Positions 50,943 to 59,804 of a DNA stretch of 64,000 bases are shown here, piece after piece (the first letter of the stretch is position 1; every line of letters begins with the position of its first letter). Both the position numbers and the translations under genes were made by a program. Origin of the DNA: Hyphomicrobiales bacterium (GTDB lineage: Bacteria > Pseudomonadota > Alphaproteobacteria > Rhizobiales > Rhizobiaceae); NCBI GenBank assembly GCA_900465675.1, contig UBJR01000011.1, positions 62,001-126,000 on the forward strand, written 5' to 3'. The notes beneath the pieces were generated by a model. It was not told the origin of the DNA and made no database searches. It saw only the letters and a list, made by a program, of their open reading frames with translations.

Positions 50943-51983
50943 CTACGATCCGAGAATTGATTTCGCCAGATCGGCATGGTGGGTCTGAGCGACATCAGGA
51001 TGAGATCGCAGGCGGCTCTTCAGCTGATTGATCCCGACTTCGCGAAAGATCGGGTTCAGCGGATCCGCGGTCACGCCACGCTCATTGCTGCGAAGCGCTT
51101 CGGGAAGCTCGATCACCGGTATCGTCGCATCGGGACGCGAGCCCAGGAAGAACGCCACGGAGAACCGCTCGACGCCACGGGGTGGTGCGACGACGTCGTG
51201 AACGTCTGCACGGACGAAACCGTTTGTCGCCAGTTCAAGGAGTTCGCCCGTGTTGATGACGAAGGTGCCGGGAACCGGCGGGGCGCTGATCCAATCACCG
51301 GCCTCTGTGCGGACGCGCAGGCCGGGCGTCTTGTCCTGGAGAAGAACGGTGACGAAGCCGCCATCCTTGTGTGCCCCGACGCCCTGATCGGTCTCGGCGA
51401 CATCCCGGCCCGGATACCGGATGATCTTCAGAAGCTGCGACGGCTGCGGATCGTAGATACCGGCGAAGACATCTTCCGGCTGGTCGAGCGCAACAGCGAT
51501 GGCCTTCAAAATATCGATGCCGATCCTTGTCACTTCCGCTTGATAGGCGAGAAGAAGCGGTTTCAGTTCAGGAAGGGCTTCCGGCCACTGGTTCGGGCCC
51601 TGAAGCCATTTCCATGGCGGCGTGGCGGGACCGATCTTCGCAGCCGTACCTTCGGTGTTGATGTCGAGCTGCTCGCGCCAATCCTGTTCGCCGCGCGTGC
51701 GTTCCTGCCCGGCGCGATTGTATCCTCTAAAATGCGGTGACTTGATCATCTCGATCTTCAGCTTCTCGTCCATCGGAAGCGCAAAGAACCTTTTGGACGC
51801 GGCAATGACATCGTCGATGAAAGCCTGCTCGACCCCGTGCCCGGTGAGATAGAAGAAGCCGTGATCATGAAGCACATGGCGAAGCTCTGCGACGAAAGCC
51901 TCGCGTTCCCGGCCGTGAAACCGCGAGATATCAAGCACAGGCAGCGCACTGCCGGATGGGTTGGCGTCGTTCAGGGCCGTCAT
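50943..51983 (-). CDS. Isopenicillin N synthase-like 2-oxoglutarate/Fe(II) oxygenase
   Basis: 346 residues. DIOX_N-type N-terminus (PVLDISRFHG, FYLTGHGVEQAFIDDV) and the double-stranded beta-helix core with the iron triad GAHKDGG (H and D) and DVHDVV (distal H), then the co-substrate arginine in RFSVAFF. RGYNRAGQERTRGEQDWREQ is typical of the bacterial IPNS-like group. The reaction is unknown; such enzymes hydroxylate or ring-modify small molecules. No related gene is adjacent. Confidence 0.83.
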   Translation of the reverse strand: MTALNDANPSGSALPVLDISRFHGREREAFVAELRHVLHDHGFFYLTGHGVEQAFIDDVIAASKRFFALPMDEKLKIEMIKSPHFRGYNRAGQERTRGEQDWREQLDINTEGTAAKIGPATPPWKWLQGPNQWPEALPELKPLLLAYQAEVTRIGIDILKAIAVALDQPEDVFAGIYDPQPSQLLKIIRYPGRDVAETDQGVGAHKDGGFVTVLLQDKTPGLRVRTEAGDWISAPPVPGTFVINTGELLELATNGFVRADVHDVVAPPRGVERFSVAFFLGSRPDATIPVIELPEALRSNERGVTADPLNPIFREVGINQLKSRLRSHPDVAQTHHADLAKSILGS

Positions 51984-52170
51984 GAAAGTCCTCGTATTCT
52001 GGGGCGCGTCGAAGAGCCCAGCATAGAGACGATCGAACGGACTGAAACACAGATCCGTTCAAGGTCGCGGTTCAGATTGAAAAACCGTTGCCCGCCACGA
52101 CCGGACGGAAGAACAAATCACCGGAAGAGACACGCCGACACCACATATGCCCGTTGCCGATGAAAGCGCT

Positions 52171-52752
52171 CTATCGCAGCATCGGTGCGTCTGCCGTGAC
52201 AAACAGCAGCCGCAAGGCCGCGGCGAGAAAATGGGCGAGCGCAAGAGCGGCAGCAGCGGCAGCGTTGATCACCAGCACCTGCGAAATGACGGCAATAGAA
52301 AACGCGCCTTGGCCCGATGGCAGGACGGACGTCGCTGCGAAGAGGACGCCTTCATACACCACGAAGGCAGCCAGAAACGTGCCGGCAGCCATAGCAAAGA
52401 TGCCGGTCTGAAGCCTGATAACAACAAATGCCGCCAGGAGAGAGGTAGCAGCAGCCACGCCGATGGCGAGACCCCAGGCTTAGCTGTCCCAGGCCTGCGG
52501 GTAGCCGAGAATGAGATAACCCACCACCTGGTTGCCCAGCCATGCGAGCAGAACCGCATAGATCGCCATTTGCCGCGGAAGCGCCATGGCGGAAACCGCC
52601 GACAGCGCAACGAAGGGCGTGACGCATGCGAAATAGAGACTAAGGACGACGCTGGAGCCCGCTGTCATGGCAATCCAGGCTGCCGCGGCACCCGTTGAGA
52701 CGGGATGCAGAGGAAGCTGACGACGTTCGGTCATGACCATGCTCCAGTTCAT
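52171..52752 (-). pseudogene. Small membrane protein gene interrupted by an in-frame TAA
   Basis: A continuous reading frame of 194 codons apart from one TAA at 52482-52480 (codon 91). The upstream half has three hydrophobic segments (MTAGSSVVLSLYFACVTPF, MAIYAVLLAWLGNQVVGYLI) and ends GYPQAWDS; the downstream half resumes AWGLAIGVAAATSLLAAFVV in the same frame, with further membrane segments. Without the stop it would be a 193-residue protein with about six helices. It follows the BtuD-like ATPase by 117 bases on the same strand. Nonsense mutation, sequencing error or a rare readthrough are all possible. Confidence 0.65.
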
Positions 52753-52869
52753 CGGGATCTACTGTAGCGAACTTCCAGTGAAATGCCATCCCGGCAAACT
52801 GGCGCAACACTCCCAATTGCGCGCGCCGGCAATTCTCCATGAACCTCAGGCAGCGGCTCAAGGCCATCT

Positions 52870-53634
52870 TCAGTCTATCGCATATTGAATGTTGTAGCGG
52901 CCGTGCACCGCCGATTGCTCGACATACGCCCGGACGCCAAAGACGCGGGCAATCAGATCTTCGTTCAAAACCTCCCATGTGGTTCCTAATGCAACCACTT
53001 TACCCTTCTGCAGCACGGCGAGGCTGTCGCAGAACATCGCTGCGAGATTGAGATCATGCATGGCAATGATGCAGGTCGTCCCGAGTTTCGACACGAGGGA
53101 TAGAATTTCGAGCTGGTGCTGGATATCGAGGTGGTTTGTCGGTTCGTCGAGCAGGAGCTCGGTCGGCGTCTGAGCCAGAGCTCTCGCGATATGGACGCGC
53201 TGACGCTCCCCGCCGGAAAGTGTCTGCCATATCTGTCCGGCGCGGTGTTTCATGTCGACCCGCTCCAGGGCCATGTCGACGGCCGCATCATCTCCCGCAT
53301 CCCAGGCAGAAAGCAGGCCGCGATGCGGCGTGCGCCCGAGCTGGACGACGTCACGCACGGTCAGCGGCGTATCGGTTGCCGATTGCTGCTCGACGAGAGC
53401 AACGCGCCGGGCGAGACTGGCTCTAGAGAGGATGGCGACGTCGTCCTCGCCGAGACGGATAACGCCGCTATCGACGCGGCGCAGGCGGCAGATTAGCCGC
53501 AGCAGGCTGGACTTTCCCGAGCCGTTCGGGCCCAGCAGACCAAGCACCTTACCTGGGGTCACCGATAGCGTGATGCCATCGATGATTAAGGTGTCGCCGG
53601 CCGAATAGGACACGGTATCGATGGAGATGCTCAT
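52870..53634 (-). CDS. BtuD/FecE-like ABC transporter ATP-binding protein
   Basis: 254 residues from ATG 53634, which overlaps the permease stop. Walker A GPNGSGKS (residues 35-42), signature TLSGGERQRVHIARAL, Walker B LLLDEPTNHLD and switch histidine IAMHDLNLAA. The family serves iron-siderophore, heme and vitamin B12 importers. The cobalamin riboswitch at the head of this operon argues for B12 or another cobinamide. The frame is open far upstream (through the permease on this strand), but the conserved start is at 53634. Confidence 0.88.
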   Translation of the reverse strand: MSISIDTVSYSAGDTLIIDGITLSVTPGKVLGLLGPNGSGKSSLLRLICRLRRVDSGVIRLGEDDVAILSRASLARRVALVEQQSATDTPLTVRDVVQLGRTPHRGLLSAWDAGDDAAVDMALERVDMKHRAGQIWQTLSGGERQRVHIARALAQTPTELLLDEPTNHLDIQHQLEILSLVSKLGTTCIIAMHDLNLAAMFCDSLAVLQKGKVVALGTTWEVLNEDLIARVFGVRAYVEQSAVHGRYNIQYAID

Positions 53635-54671
53635 GCACTTCTCCCGACGCGATAGAGGATGATCGCGAAAGCTGGGGCGCCGAAAAGCGCGGTGACCACA
53701 CCGATCGGCAAGATCTGTTGCGTGATGATGATCCGGGAAACGATATCGGCCCCGACCATGAAGATCGCACCGCCGAGCGCCGTGGCCGGTAGGAGACGGC
53801 TGTGGGACGGGCCAACGATGAAGCGGGCGGCATGCGGGATGACGAGGCCGACAAACCCGATAGAACCGACCATGCTGACGACGGCCGCAGTCATGATCGC
53901 GGTGATGCCGAAAAGAACGATCTGCACCCGCCGCACGGCAACGCCGAGCGATGCGGCGGCATCCGAACCGAAGGCAAATGCATCGAGCGCGCGGGCGTGG
54001 AACTGGCAGGCGGCGAAGCCGGCGATCGCGATCGGCACCGACAGATAGACATCGGGCCAGCGGACGCCGCTCATCGACCCCAGGAGCCAGAACAGCACGC
54101 CGCGCGCCTGTTCCGCATTTGCGGATGTCGTGACGATATAGGAGGTGAGCGCATTGAAGAGCTGCGAGCCGGCAACCCCGCAGAGAATGATCCGTTCGCT
54201 GGAGCCCCCGGTGCCTGTCGCAAGAATGCCGACAAGCAGGAAGGCCACCACCGCACCGATAAAGGCACCACCCGACAACGAAAGAACGCCATAGCCGAGT
54301 CCGAGGATCATGACACAGACGGCCCCGGTCGAGGCGCCGGCGGAAATGCCGAGCACGTAAGGTTCGGCGAGCGGGTTGCGAAGAAGCGCCTGGAGGATGG
54401 CACCGCAGAGGGCGAGAGAAGCGCCCGCACTGGCCGCCGCCAAAGCGCGGCTGAGCCGGTAGTCCCAGATGACGCCTTCGTGGATGCGGCTGAGTTCGAA
54501 CGCCGTTCCAAACAGCCGGTTCGAAACCGCCTTGGCGGTTGTCGCAACTGGGATCGCAATCTCGCCGATCGAGACGGCAAGGCTGATCATGACGCCAAGG
54601 AGGAGAACGGCGGCGGCGGTGAGCGCAACGAGCGCCCACCACCGGCGTTGCCAGGAAGCGGCAACTTTCAC
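53631..54671 (-). CDS. BtuC/FecCD-type ABC transporter permease
   Basis: 346 residues with about ten membrane segments. Family marks: DYRLSRALAAASAGASLALC, NPLAEPYVLGISAGASTGAV near the centre, and IGFVGLVIPHAARFIVGPSH then RLLPATALGGAIFMVGADIV at the ATPase interface. The ATG overlaps the binding-protein stop and its own stop overlaps the ATPase start. Under the cobalamin riboswitch, so most likely the membrane channel of a B12 importer (BtuC-like). Confidence 0.88.
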   Translation of the reverse strand: MKVAASWQRRWWALVALTAAAVLLLGVMISLAVSIGEIAIPVATTAKAVSNRLFGTAFELSRIHEGVIWDYRLSRALAAASAGASLALCGAILQALLRNPLAEPYVLGISAGASTGAVCVMILGLGYGVLSLSGGAFIGAVVAFLLVGILATGTGGSSERIILCGVAGSQLFNALTSYIVTTSANAEQARGVLFWLLGSMSGVRWPDVYLSVPIAIAGFAACQFHARALDAFAFGSDAAASLGVAVRRVQIVLFGITAIMTAAVVSMVGSIGFVGLVIPHAARFIVGPSHSRLLPATALGGAIFMVGADIVSRIIITQQILPIGVVTALFGAPAFAIILYRVGRSA

Positions 54672-55684
54672 TGCGTAAGGCCGAAGGTCTTGATGCCGTT
54701 TGCCAGCGTTTCGATGCCGTCGATCGTGCGGATCGTCGGGTTCATCGACTGGGCGTCCATCATCACGAAATGCTTGTTCTTGACGGCCTCGAGTTCCTTG
54801 GTAACCGGATCACTCTCCAGGAAATCGATCTTTACCTTCGGATCATCGGCGGCATAGCGGCGGCGGTCCATGGTCGCGAGGACGATGACGGCAGGATTTG
54901 CCTGGGCAATCGTTTCCCAGCCGACCAACGGCCATTCCTCTTCGGTCGTGACGACATTCTTCGCGCCGACCGTCTTGAGAATATAGGCCGGAGCGCTGTT
55001 CTTGCCGGCGATGAAGGCGTCGCCCTTGACCTCTTTGCTGGAGAACCAGAAGACAACGGGCAGGTTCTTGCCCGAGGCACCCGAGATCGAGGCAACGGCT
55101 GCAGCCTCACGCTTCTTCAGATCGGCGATCAGGGCATCGCCGCGATCCTTGACGTCGAAAATTTCGGAGAGCTCCGCGATCTCCTGATAGATCAGGTCCA
55201 TCGTGAACAGCTCCTTGCGAACGCCATCACCGCCATCGGCATTGATCTTGGCGACGCAGTCGGCAGGCGCGATGTAGGTATTGATGCCGAGATCGGCGAA
55301 TTGCTCGCGCTTGCCGACAGAGCCTTGCGCACCGACATGCCATTCGAATTCGGCGGCGACCAGATCGGGTTCCTGACCGACGACGGCCTCGAAGCTTGGA
55401 TCGTTGTCGGCGAGCCTTTTGATCTTGCTATTTGCATCGGCATATTGCGGCAGGACCGGCCCGACCCAGACGGCGGTACCGGCGACCTTGCCGGCAAGAC
55501 CAAGCGAGAACAGGACTTCGGTCATCCCCTGGCCGATCGAGACGATCTTCTCAGGCGCCTTCTTGAACGTGACCTGCTGCCCGCAGTTGTTGAGGGTCAG
55601 AGGATACTGCGTGGCGGCAAGGCTTGTACCGGCGAAGCCGGTCAGGCCGAGGGCAAATGTGAGCGTGGCGATAATCTGGCGCAT
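54668..55684 (-). CDS. BtuF-like periplasmic binding protein
   Basis: 338 residues with a Sec signal (IIATLTFALGLTGFAGTSLA). Type III (TroA/BtuF) binding fold: PEKIVSIGQGMTEVLFSLG, LAGKVAGTAVWVG, DPSFEAVVGQEPDLVAAEFE, then GWETIAQANPAVIVLATMDR. The long connecting helix expected between lobes spans about residues 155-215. First large gene after a cobalamin riboswitch, coupled to the permease by an ATGA overlap, so it probably captures cobalamin or a corrinoid. Confidence 0.86.
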   Translation of the reverse strand: MRQIIATLTFALGLTGFAGTSLAATQYPLTLNNCGQQVTFKKAPEKIVSIGQGMTEVLFSLGLAGKVAGTAVWVGPVLPQYADANSKIKRLADNDPSFEAVVGQEPDLVAAEFEWHVGAQGSVGKREQFADLGINTYIAPADCVAKINADGGDGVRKELFTMDLIYQEIAELSEIFDVKDRGDALIADLKKREAAAVASISGASGKNLPVVFWFSSKEVKGDAFIAGKNSAPAYILKTVGAKNVVTTEEEWPLVGWETIAQANPAVIVLATMDRRRYAADDPKVKIDFLESDPVTKELEAVKNKHFVMMDAQSMNPTIRTIDGIETLANGIKTFGLTQ

Positions 55685-55741
55685 GGGACCTCGATTTAGG
55701 AGAAGCGGGCAGCACGACGCCGCGGAACACGGCGTGACTGC

Positions 55742-55816
55742 TCACGCAGCGCGGACGCGGAAAGCCCAATCGAGGCGGATGGAGGCCATGTATCGGCGAA
55801 GGGTCAGGTCAAACAT
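55742..55816 (-). CDS. Possible 24-residue leader peptide after riboswitch
   Basis: ATG 55816 is preceded by AGGA with a six-base gap. The peptide begins MFDLTLRRYMASIRLDWAF and ends at 55742, 57 bases before the BtuF-like start. It lies just downstream of the cobalamin riboswitch, where the switch could occlude its ribosome site. It could be a translated leader that couples riboswitch control to the ABC genes. Evidence is only position and ribosome site. Confidence 0.35.
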   Translation of the reverse strand: MFDLTLRRYMASIRLDWAFRVRAA

Positions 55817-55860
55817 GTCTGTTCCTTTCCAGGCATCCCCGCCCGGCTGATTGGATCGTG

Positions 55861-56100
55861 TTTGACGGCAGGTCTCCTGGCTCGCGAATATTCGCCTCTC
55901 ATCTGCCTTCCCGCGATAACATCGCAGTGGCATGGCCTTGCGGCCCAAGGGAGACATCCAGCAGGCTGGTCTCCCGTGATGATCGGCAATCCGCTTACAG
56001 TTGCGGGGGCAGCCACGGTCTTGGTCCCTTTTGGGTCGTCCGCACCGTGTTCCCTATTAATCCCGTCGGAGACTTCCTCCGGGAACCGTCGGATGCAGTT
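55861..56100 (-). promoter_or_regulatory. Cobalamin riboswitch
   Basis: Read on the minus strand, conserved blocks come in order: a P2/P3-type region including GGTTCCCGGAGGAAG, GCTGCCCCCGCAACTGTAAG (the GCAACTGTAAGCGG core that binds the corrinoid), and the 3' box GAGCCAGGAGACCTGCCGTC. This order and wording are diagnostic. It lies upstream of the BtuFCD-like operon. Bound adenosylcobalamin would reduce expression. The exact 5' limit is approximate. Confidence 0.95.
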
Positions 56101-56265
56101 ACGACGCTAATATCCCGGCCGTCAAGACGCGCAGCGCGCCACCCTGGTTCGGCAATCAGGGTTCAGTACCCGCAGAACGGCCGCCAATCGCGTTTTCGCT
56201 TGTTGAATACGGCATACTTATTCCGTTATATATGAAGAAAATGGGAATATCAGAGGTAATGGCCG

Positions 56266-56952
56266 TTGAACGAAATCTCAAACGAGACCGTCGCAGAGAG
56301 CGGCTATCGGCAAATAAGGGCGGATATCATTTTCGGGCGGCTTTCTCCGGGGCAGAAGCTCAAGCTTGAAAATCTGAGAATCGCCTACCAAACCAGCGTC
56401 AGCACACTGAGAGAGATTCTCAACCGCCTGACATCGGAAGGCCTCGTCGTTGCCGAGGGGCAGCGCGGCTTCGAAGTCGCGCGTGTTTCGGTCGCCGACC
56501 TGAGAGAGACCGCAGCGCTGCGTCTGCTTCTCGAGGAGCACGCGCTGGAGCAGGCCTTCGAACAGGGCGATGTCGAATGGGAAGCGCGGCTGGTCTCGGC
56601 CCATTACAAGCTGGCGCGCATGGAAGAGGTGATGGCCTCGGGCGATACCAGTAGGGCGGAAGACTGGAAGCGCTACGACTGGGAGTTTCACCAGGCTCTG
56701 ATCTCGGCCTGCGGATCGCGCCTGCTGATGGAAACACATTCGGCGGTGTTCGACAAATATCTGCGATATCAGATGGTGGCATTGTCCTATCGCGGCGGCG
56801 TTGCGGAAGAAGAGCACAAGCAACTGCTGGAGGCCGCTCTTCAGCGCGACATCACGACGGCGAAGAGAATATTGCAGCGGCATATTCAGCAGGGCGTCGA
56901 GCATGCGCTGAGCAAGGGTTCACTGGCGACCATTCGCCTATCGGCAGGATAA
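56266..56952 (+). CDS. GntR-family regulator (FadR subfamily, FCD domain)
   Basis: 228 residues. The first usable start is TTG 56266, since a stop lies just upstream in frame; an AGAGG site is about ten bases before it. Winged helix at about residues 10-75 (SGYRQIRADIIFGRLSPGQK, SVSTLREILNRLTSEGLV, AEGQRGFEVARVS). The C-terminal FCD helical domain has the metal/ligand-binding D and H in RYDWEFHQALISAC, and a later QRHIQQGVEH. Paralogue of the next gene. Probably represses the quinate/shikimate-type genes that follow. Divergent from the cobalamin riboswitch. Confidence 0.85.
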   Translation: MNEISNETVAESGYRQIRADIIFGRLSPGQKLKLENLRIAYQTSVSTLREILNRLTSEGLVVAEGQRGFEVARVSVADLRETAALRLLLEEHALEQAFEQGDVEWEARLVSAHYKLARMEEVMASGDTSRAEDWKRYDWEFHQALISACGSRLLMETHSAVFDKYLRYQMVALSYRGGVAEEEHKQLLEAALQRDITTAKRILQRHIQQGVEHALSKGSLATIRLSAG

Positions 56953-56991
56953 TGTATTCCACGCACGATGGTGCGGGACGTAGAGGAATCA

Positions 56992-57666
56992 ATGCTCAAA
57001 GTGACCGGTGAACATTCCGAGACTGTCAGCGACGTCGTCTCCCGGCAAATTCGTCAGGATATCATCTCCGGGACATTGGCGCCGGGTGCGAAGATCAAGC
57101 TGGAGCAGGCCAAGGAGCACTATTCGATCAGTGTGTCGTCGCTGCGCGAGATCCTGAGCCGCCTGACCACCGAAAACCTGGTGCTCGCCGAAGGCCAGCG
57201 CGGCTTCGAAGTCAGCCCCGCTTCGCTCAAGGAGTTGGAGGAACTCGCCGATCTTCGCACTGTGCTGGAGACCCATGCCATCGGCCTGTCATTTGCCGCG
57301 GGGAATCTCGAATGGGAAGGGCGCATCGTCGCCGCGCACCACAAGCTTGCGGCCGCCGAAAAGAGGCTGCTTGCCGGCGACGCCTCGCGCACGATCGACT
57401 GGGTCCGCTACGATTGGGAGTTTCATCAGGCGATCGTCTCCGCCTGTAATTCGGCGACGCTGATGGAGACGCTGTCCTCCGTCTTCGACCGTTTCCTGCG
57501 CTATCATATGCTGGCTCAGAGTTTTCGCGGCAAAGCGGTTGTCGACGATCACAGGCTCCTCTTCGAACTCGCGCTGAAGCGGGACGTCGAGGGCGCCCGC
57601 GCCGTTATCCGCCGCCACATATTGAGCGGCGTTGAACATGTGGTGAAAAGCGGCCGCATCGCCTAG
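56992..57666 (+). CDS. GntR-family regulator (FadR subfamily), tandem paralogue
   Basis: 224 residues from ATG 56992, with AGAGGA five bases upstream. Same layout as its neighbour: QIRQDIISGTLAPGAKIKLE, SVSSLREILSRLTTENLVLA, AEGQRGFEVSPAS and the FCD motif RYDWEFHQAIVSACNS. By eye roughly half of the positions are shared with the upstream gene, so this is an older tandem duplication. Convergent with quiC (nine bases between stops). One copy might sense an early, the other a late pathway intermediate, but this cannot be told from sequence. Confidence 0.85.
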   Translation: MLKVTGEHSETVSDVVSRQIRQDIISGTLAPGAKIKLEQAKEHYSISVSSLREILSRLTTENLVLAEGQRGFEVSPASLKELEELADLRTVLETHAIGLSFAAGNLEWEGRIVAAHHKLAAAEKRLLAGDASRTIDWVRYDWEFHQAIVSACNSATLMETLSSVFDRFLRYHMLAQSFRGKAVVDDHRLLFELALKRDVEGARAVIRRHILSGVEHVVKSGRIA

Positions 57667-57675
57667 CGATGGCAG

Positions 57676-59562
57676 TCAGAAGGCGTCCTTCGGGATGCCG
57701 TCCGGCCGCATCTGCTTCTTCAGCGCCGCAATCCGGAAGATCGCGTTCGGCGCGCCGTAGCCGCGATAGCCACGGCGCTCGACGATCTCGAAGAAGAACC
57801 CCTCCCCGTAGGTCCCGCTGTAGAGCTGGAAATACTCACCCTCGTCGTCGCGATCATAAAGGATGTTTTCTGCCTTCAGCCGTTCGCTGAGATCGGGATC
57901 GAGCCCGAAGCGGGCCTCGACGTCATCGTAGTAGTTGGGCGAGATGTGCAAGGCTTTGAAGCCCTTTTCACGCAGGGCTTTGGCGGTGGCGAAGATATCG
58001 GCTGTCGAGAAGGCCAGATGCTGGATGCCTGAGCCGAATTTCTCCGCGATGAAGTGACCGGCAAGCGTTCTGCGATTTTCAGCGCCGTTCATGGTGATGC
58101 GAAGCGATCCGCTGGCATTTTCGATGACCTGGCTGCGCACCACGCCGCCGGGATCGATGATATCGACCATCGGCGTTTTCCGGGTCTCGAAGATCGAGGT
58201 GTAGAACAGCATCCAGGTCAGCATCTCGTCGTAGGAAACGGTCTGCGCAATGTGATCGACATCGAGAAGCCCTGCATCCGCATTGCCATCGTCCTCCACC
58301 GGTTCGAAATCGATTTCGGAAAAATGGCCGAGCGGACTCTTGCCGTCGATCAGATAGATCAGCCCCCCACCGACACCGCGAATGGCTGGGATTTCCAGCT
58401 CGCCTCCGGCAACGGTCTGGCGGAAAGGCTCGGCATCCAGCGCCAGCGCCCGCCTGTAGGCCGCGTCGGCATCATCGACAACCAGTGCCATTGCGTAAGC
58501 AAAAGTGCCATGCACAGCATAGGCGGCGTTGGCGAAACCGGCCGGATCGACATTCACGAGAATGCGGATCGCGCCCTGCTGGTAAAGGCTTACCCTCTTG
58601 GAGCGATGCACGCCCGCCTTGCGGAAACCAAGCGCCTTGAGCAGGTCCTCGAGTTCGCCGGCCTCGTCCTCGTCGGTCGCGAACTCGATGAAACCGATCC
58701 CTTCGGCGGGGGCACGCGGCGGCATGGAGGCCCCGATTGCTGTCTTGGTGCTCCGGCTGACCTGGTCACCGAGATAGATCAGCGAGCGGTGGCCATCGGC
58801 CGCGATTTCGCGCGTCGAACCGCCACGGAACTGGTCGTTGAAGATCTCCAGCGAAAAATAGCCATCATAGCCGGTTGCGGCGACCGCCTCGGCAAAGGCC
58901 GAGACCGGCAGATCGCCCTCTCCCGGCATGTTGCGGAAATGACGGCTCCAATAGAGCAGATCCATGTCGATCAGCGGTGCATCGGCGAGCTGGACGATGA
59001 ATATCTTTTCCGGCGGGATGGAACGGATCGAATTGACATCGATCTTGCGCGACAGCGAGTGGAAGCTGTCCAGGATCAACCCGATATTGGGATGATTGGC
59101 GCGGCGCACGATTTCCCAGGCGTCGCGATGGTCGTTGATGAAGCGGCCCCAGGCAAGTGCTTCGTAGCCGACCTTCAGCCCTCTTCGCGCCGCGCGCTCT
59201 CCGAGCTCATGGAAATCGGCGGCGGCACGGTCGATGCCGCCAAGGGCTACGGACGACACATTGGAGCAGACGAGCACGAGGTCTGTTCCGAGTTCCTGCA
59301 TCACATCGAACTTGCGCTCGGCGCGATCGAATGTCCGGCCGCGCAGTGGCTCCGGCATGCCCTCGAAGTCGCGGAAAGGCTGAAACAGCGTGATCTCCAG
59401 ACCGAGGTCTCTCGCCATGCGGCCGACCTCGGCAGGGCTGCTGTCATAGGCCAGAAAGTCGTTCTCAAAAATCTCCACGCCGTCGAAACCAGCCTTGGCG
59501 ATGGCCTCGAGCTTTTCGGGCAACTCGCCGCTGATGCTCACGGTGGCAATCGAGGTCTTCAT
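57676..59562 (-). CDS. quiC: 3-dehydroshikimate dehydratase (QuiC type, two domains)
   Basis: 628 residues. Converts 3-dehydroshikimate to protocatechuate in quinate/shikimate breakdown. The N-terminal TIM-barrel domain (about 1-275) has the metal ligands in VEIFENDF, GLILDSFHSL and FSLEIFND. The C-terminal domain (about 290-620) resembles 4-hydroxyphenylpyruvate dioxygenase: DHIAQTVSYDEMLTWMLFYT, GIQHLAFSTADIF and GEGFFFEIVERR. This bacterial two-domain type is QuiC1. It is divergent from the ABC transporter/aroQ operon across a 242-base region and convergent with the GntR pair, a compact catabolic locus. Confidence 0.88.
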   Translation of the reverse strand: MKTSIATVSISGELPEKLEAIAKAGFDGVEIFENDFLAYDSSPAEVGRMARDLGLEITLFQPFRDFEGMPEPLRGRTFDRAERKFDVMQELGTDLVLVCSNVSSVALGGIDRAAADFHELGERAARRGLKVGYEALAWGRFINDHRDAWEIVRRANHPNIGLILDSFHSLSRKIDVNSIRSIPPEKIFIVQLADAPLIDMDLLYWSRHFRNMPGEGDLPVSAFAEAVAATGYDGYFSLEIFNDQFRGGSTREIAADGHRSLIYLGDQVSRSTKTAIGASMPPRAPAEGIGFIEFATDEDEAGELEDLLKALGFRKAGVHRSKRVSLYQQGAIRILVNVDPAGFANAAYAVHGTFAYAMALVVDDADAAYRRALALDAEPFRQTVAGGELEIPAIRGVGGGLIYLIDGKSPLGHFSEIDFEPVEDDGNADAGLLDVDHIAQTVSYDEMLTWMLFYTSIFETRKTPMVDIIDPGGVVRSQVIENASGSLRITMNGAENRRTLAGHFIAEKFGSGIQHLAFSTADIFATAKALREKGFKALHISPNYYDDVEARFGLDPDLSERLKAENILYDRDDEGEYFQLYSGTYGEGFFFEIVERRGYRGYGAPNAIFRIAALKKQMRPDGIPKDAF

Positions 59563-59804
59563 ATCTGGAATCCTTTCATGCTGTGCCGCCGGATGGGCGG
59601 CTACGCAGGTATCCGCGGAAATCGGCTATAGGCATTATGCAGAATGTCGTGAGGATTTCAATTCAGTTGGTGAATTATGAATCATCATAGGTTTTATGAA
59701 AAATAGGTTGATTTGAAATCGCGCCTCTGGCAATTATGGCGGCATACGGTCGGGGAGAGGATGACTGCTGCAGTCGGACGGCCGGCTAACGGAGGAGGAA
59801 ACAC

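Noticed and set aside
52870..54642. One long 590-codon frame covering both the ATPase and part of the permease region
   Set aside because: Only the last 254 codons encode the ATPase. The upstream part is an arginine-rich out-of-frame reading of the permease gene.
56266..57666. One of the GntR genes being BioR
   Set aside because: Both lie beside quinate/shikimate-type genes 36 kb from bioB and are paralogues of each other; position favours control of the local catabolic genes.
58054..59631. A 525-codon open frame on the plus strand
   Set aside because: It is antisense to the two-domain quiC gene; composition is that of a shadow frame.
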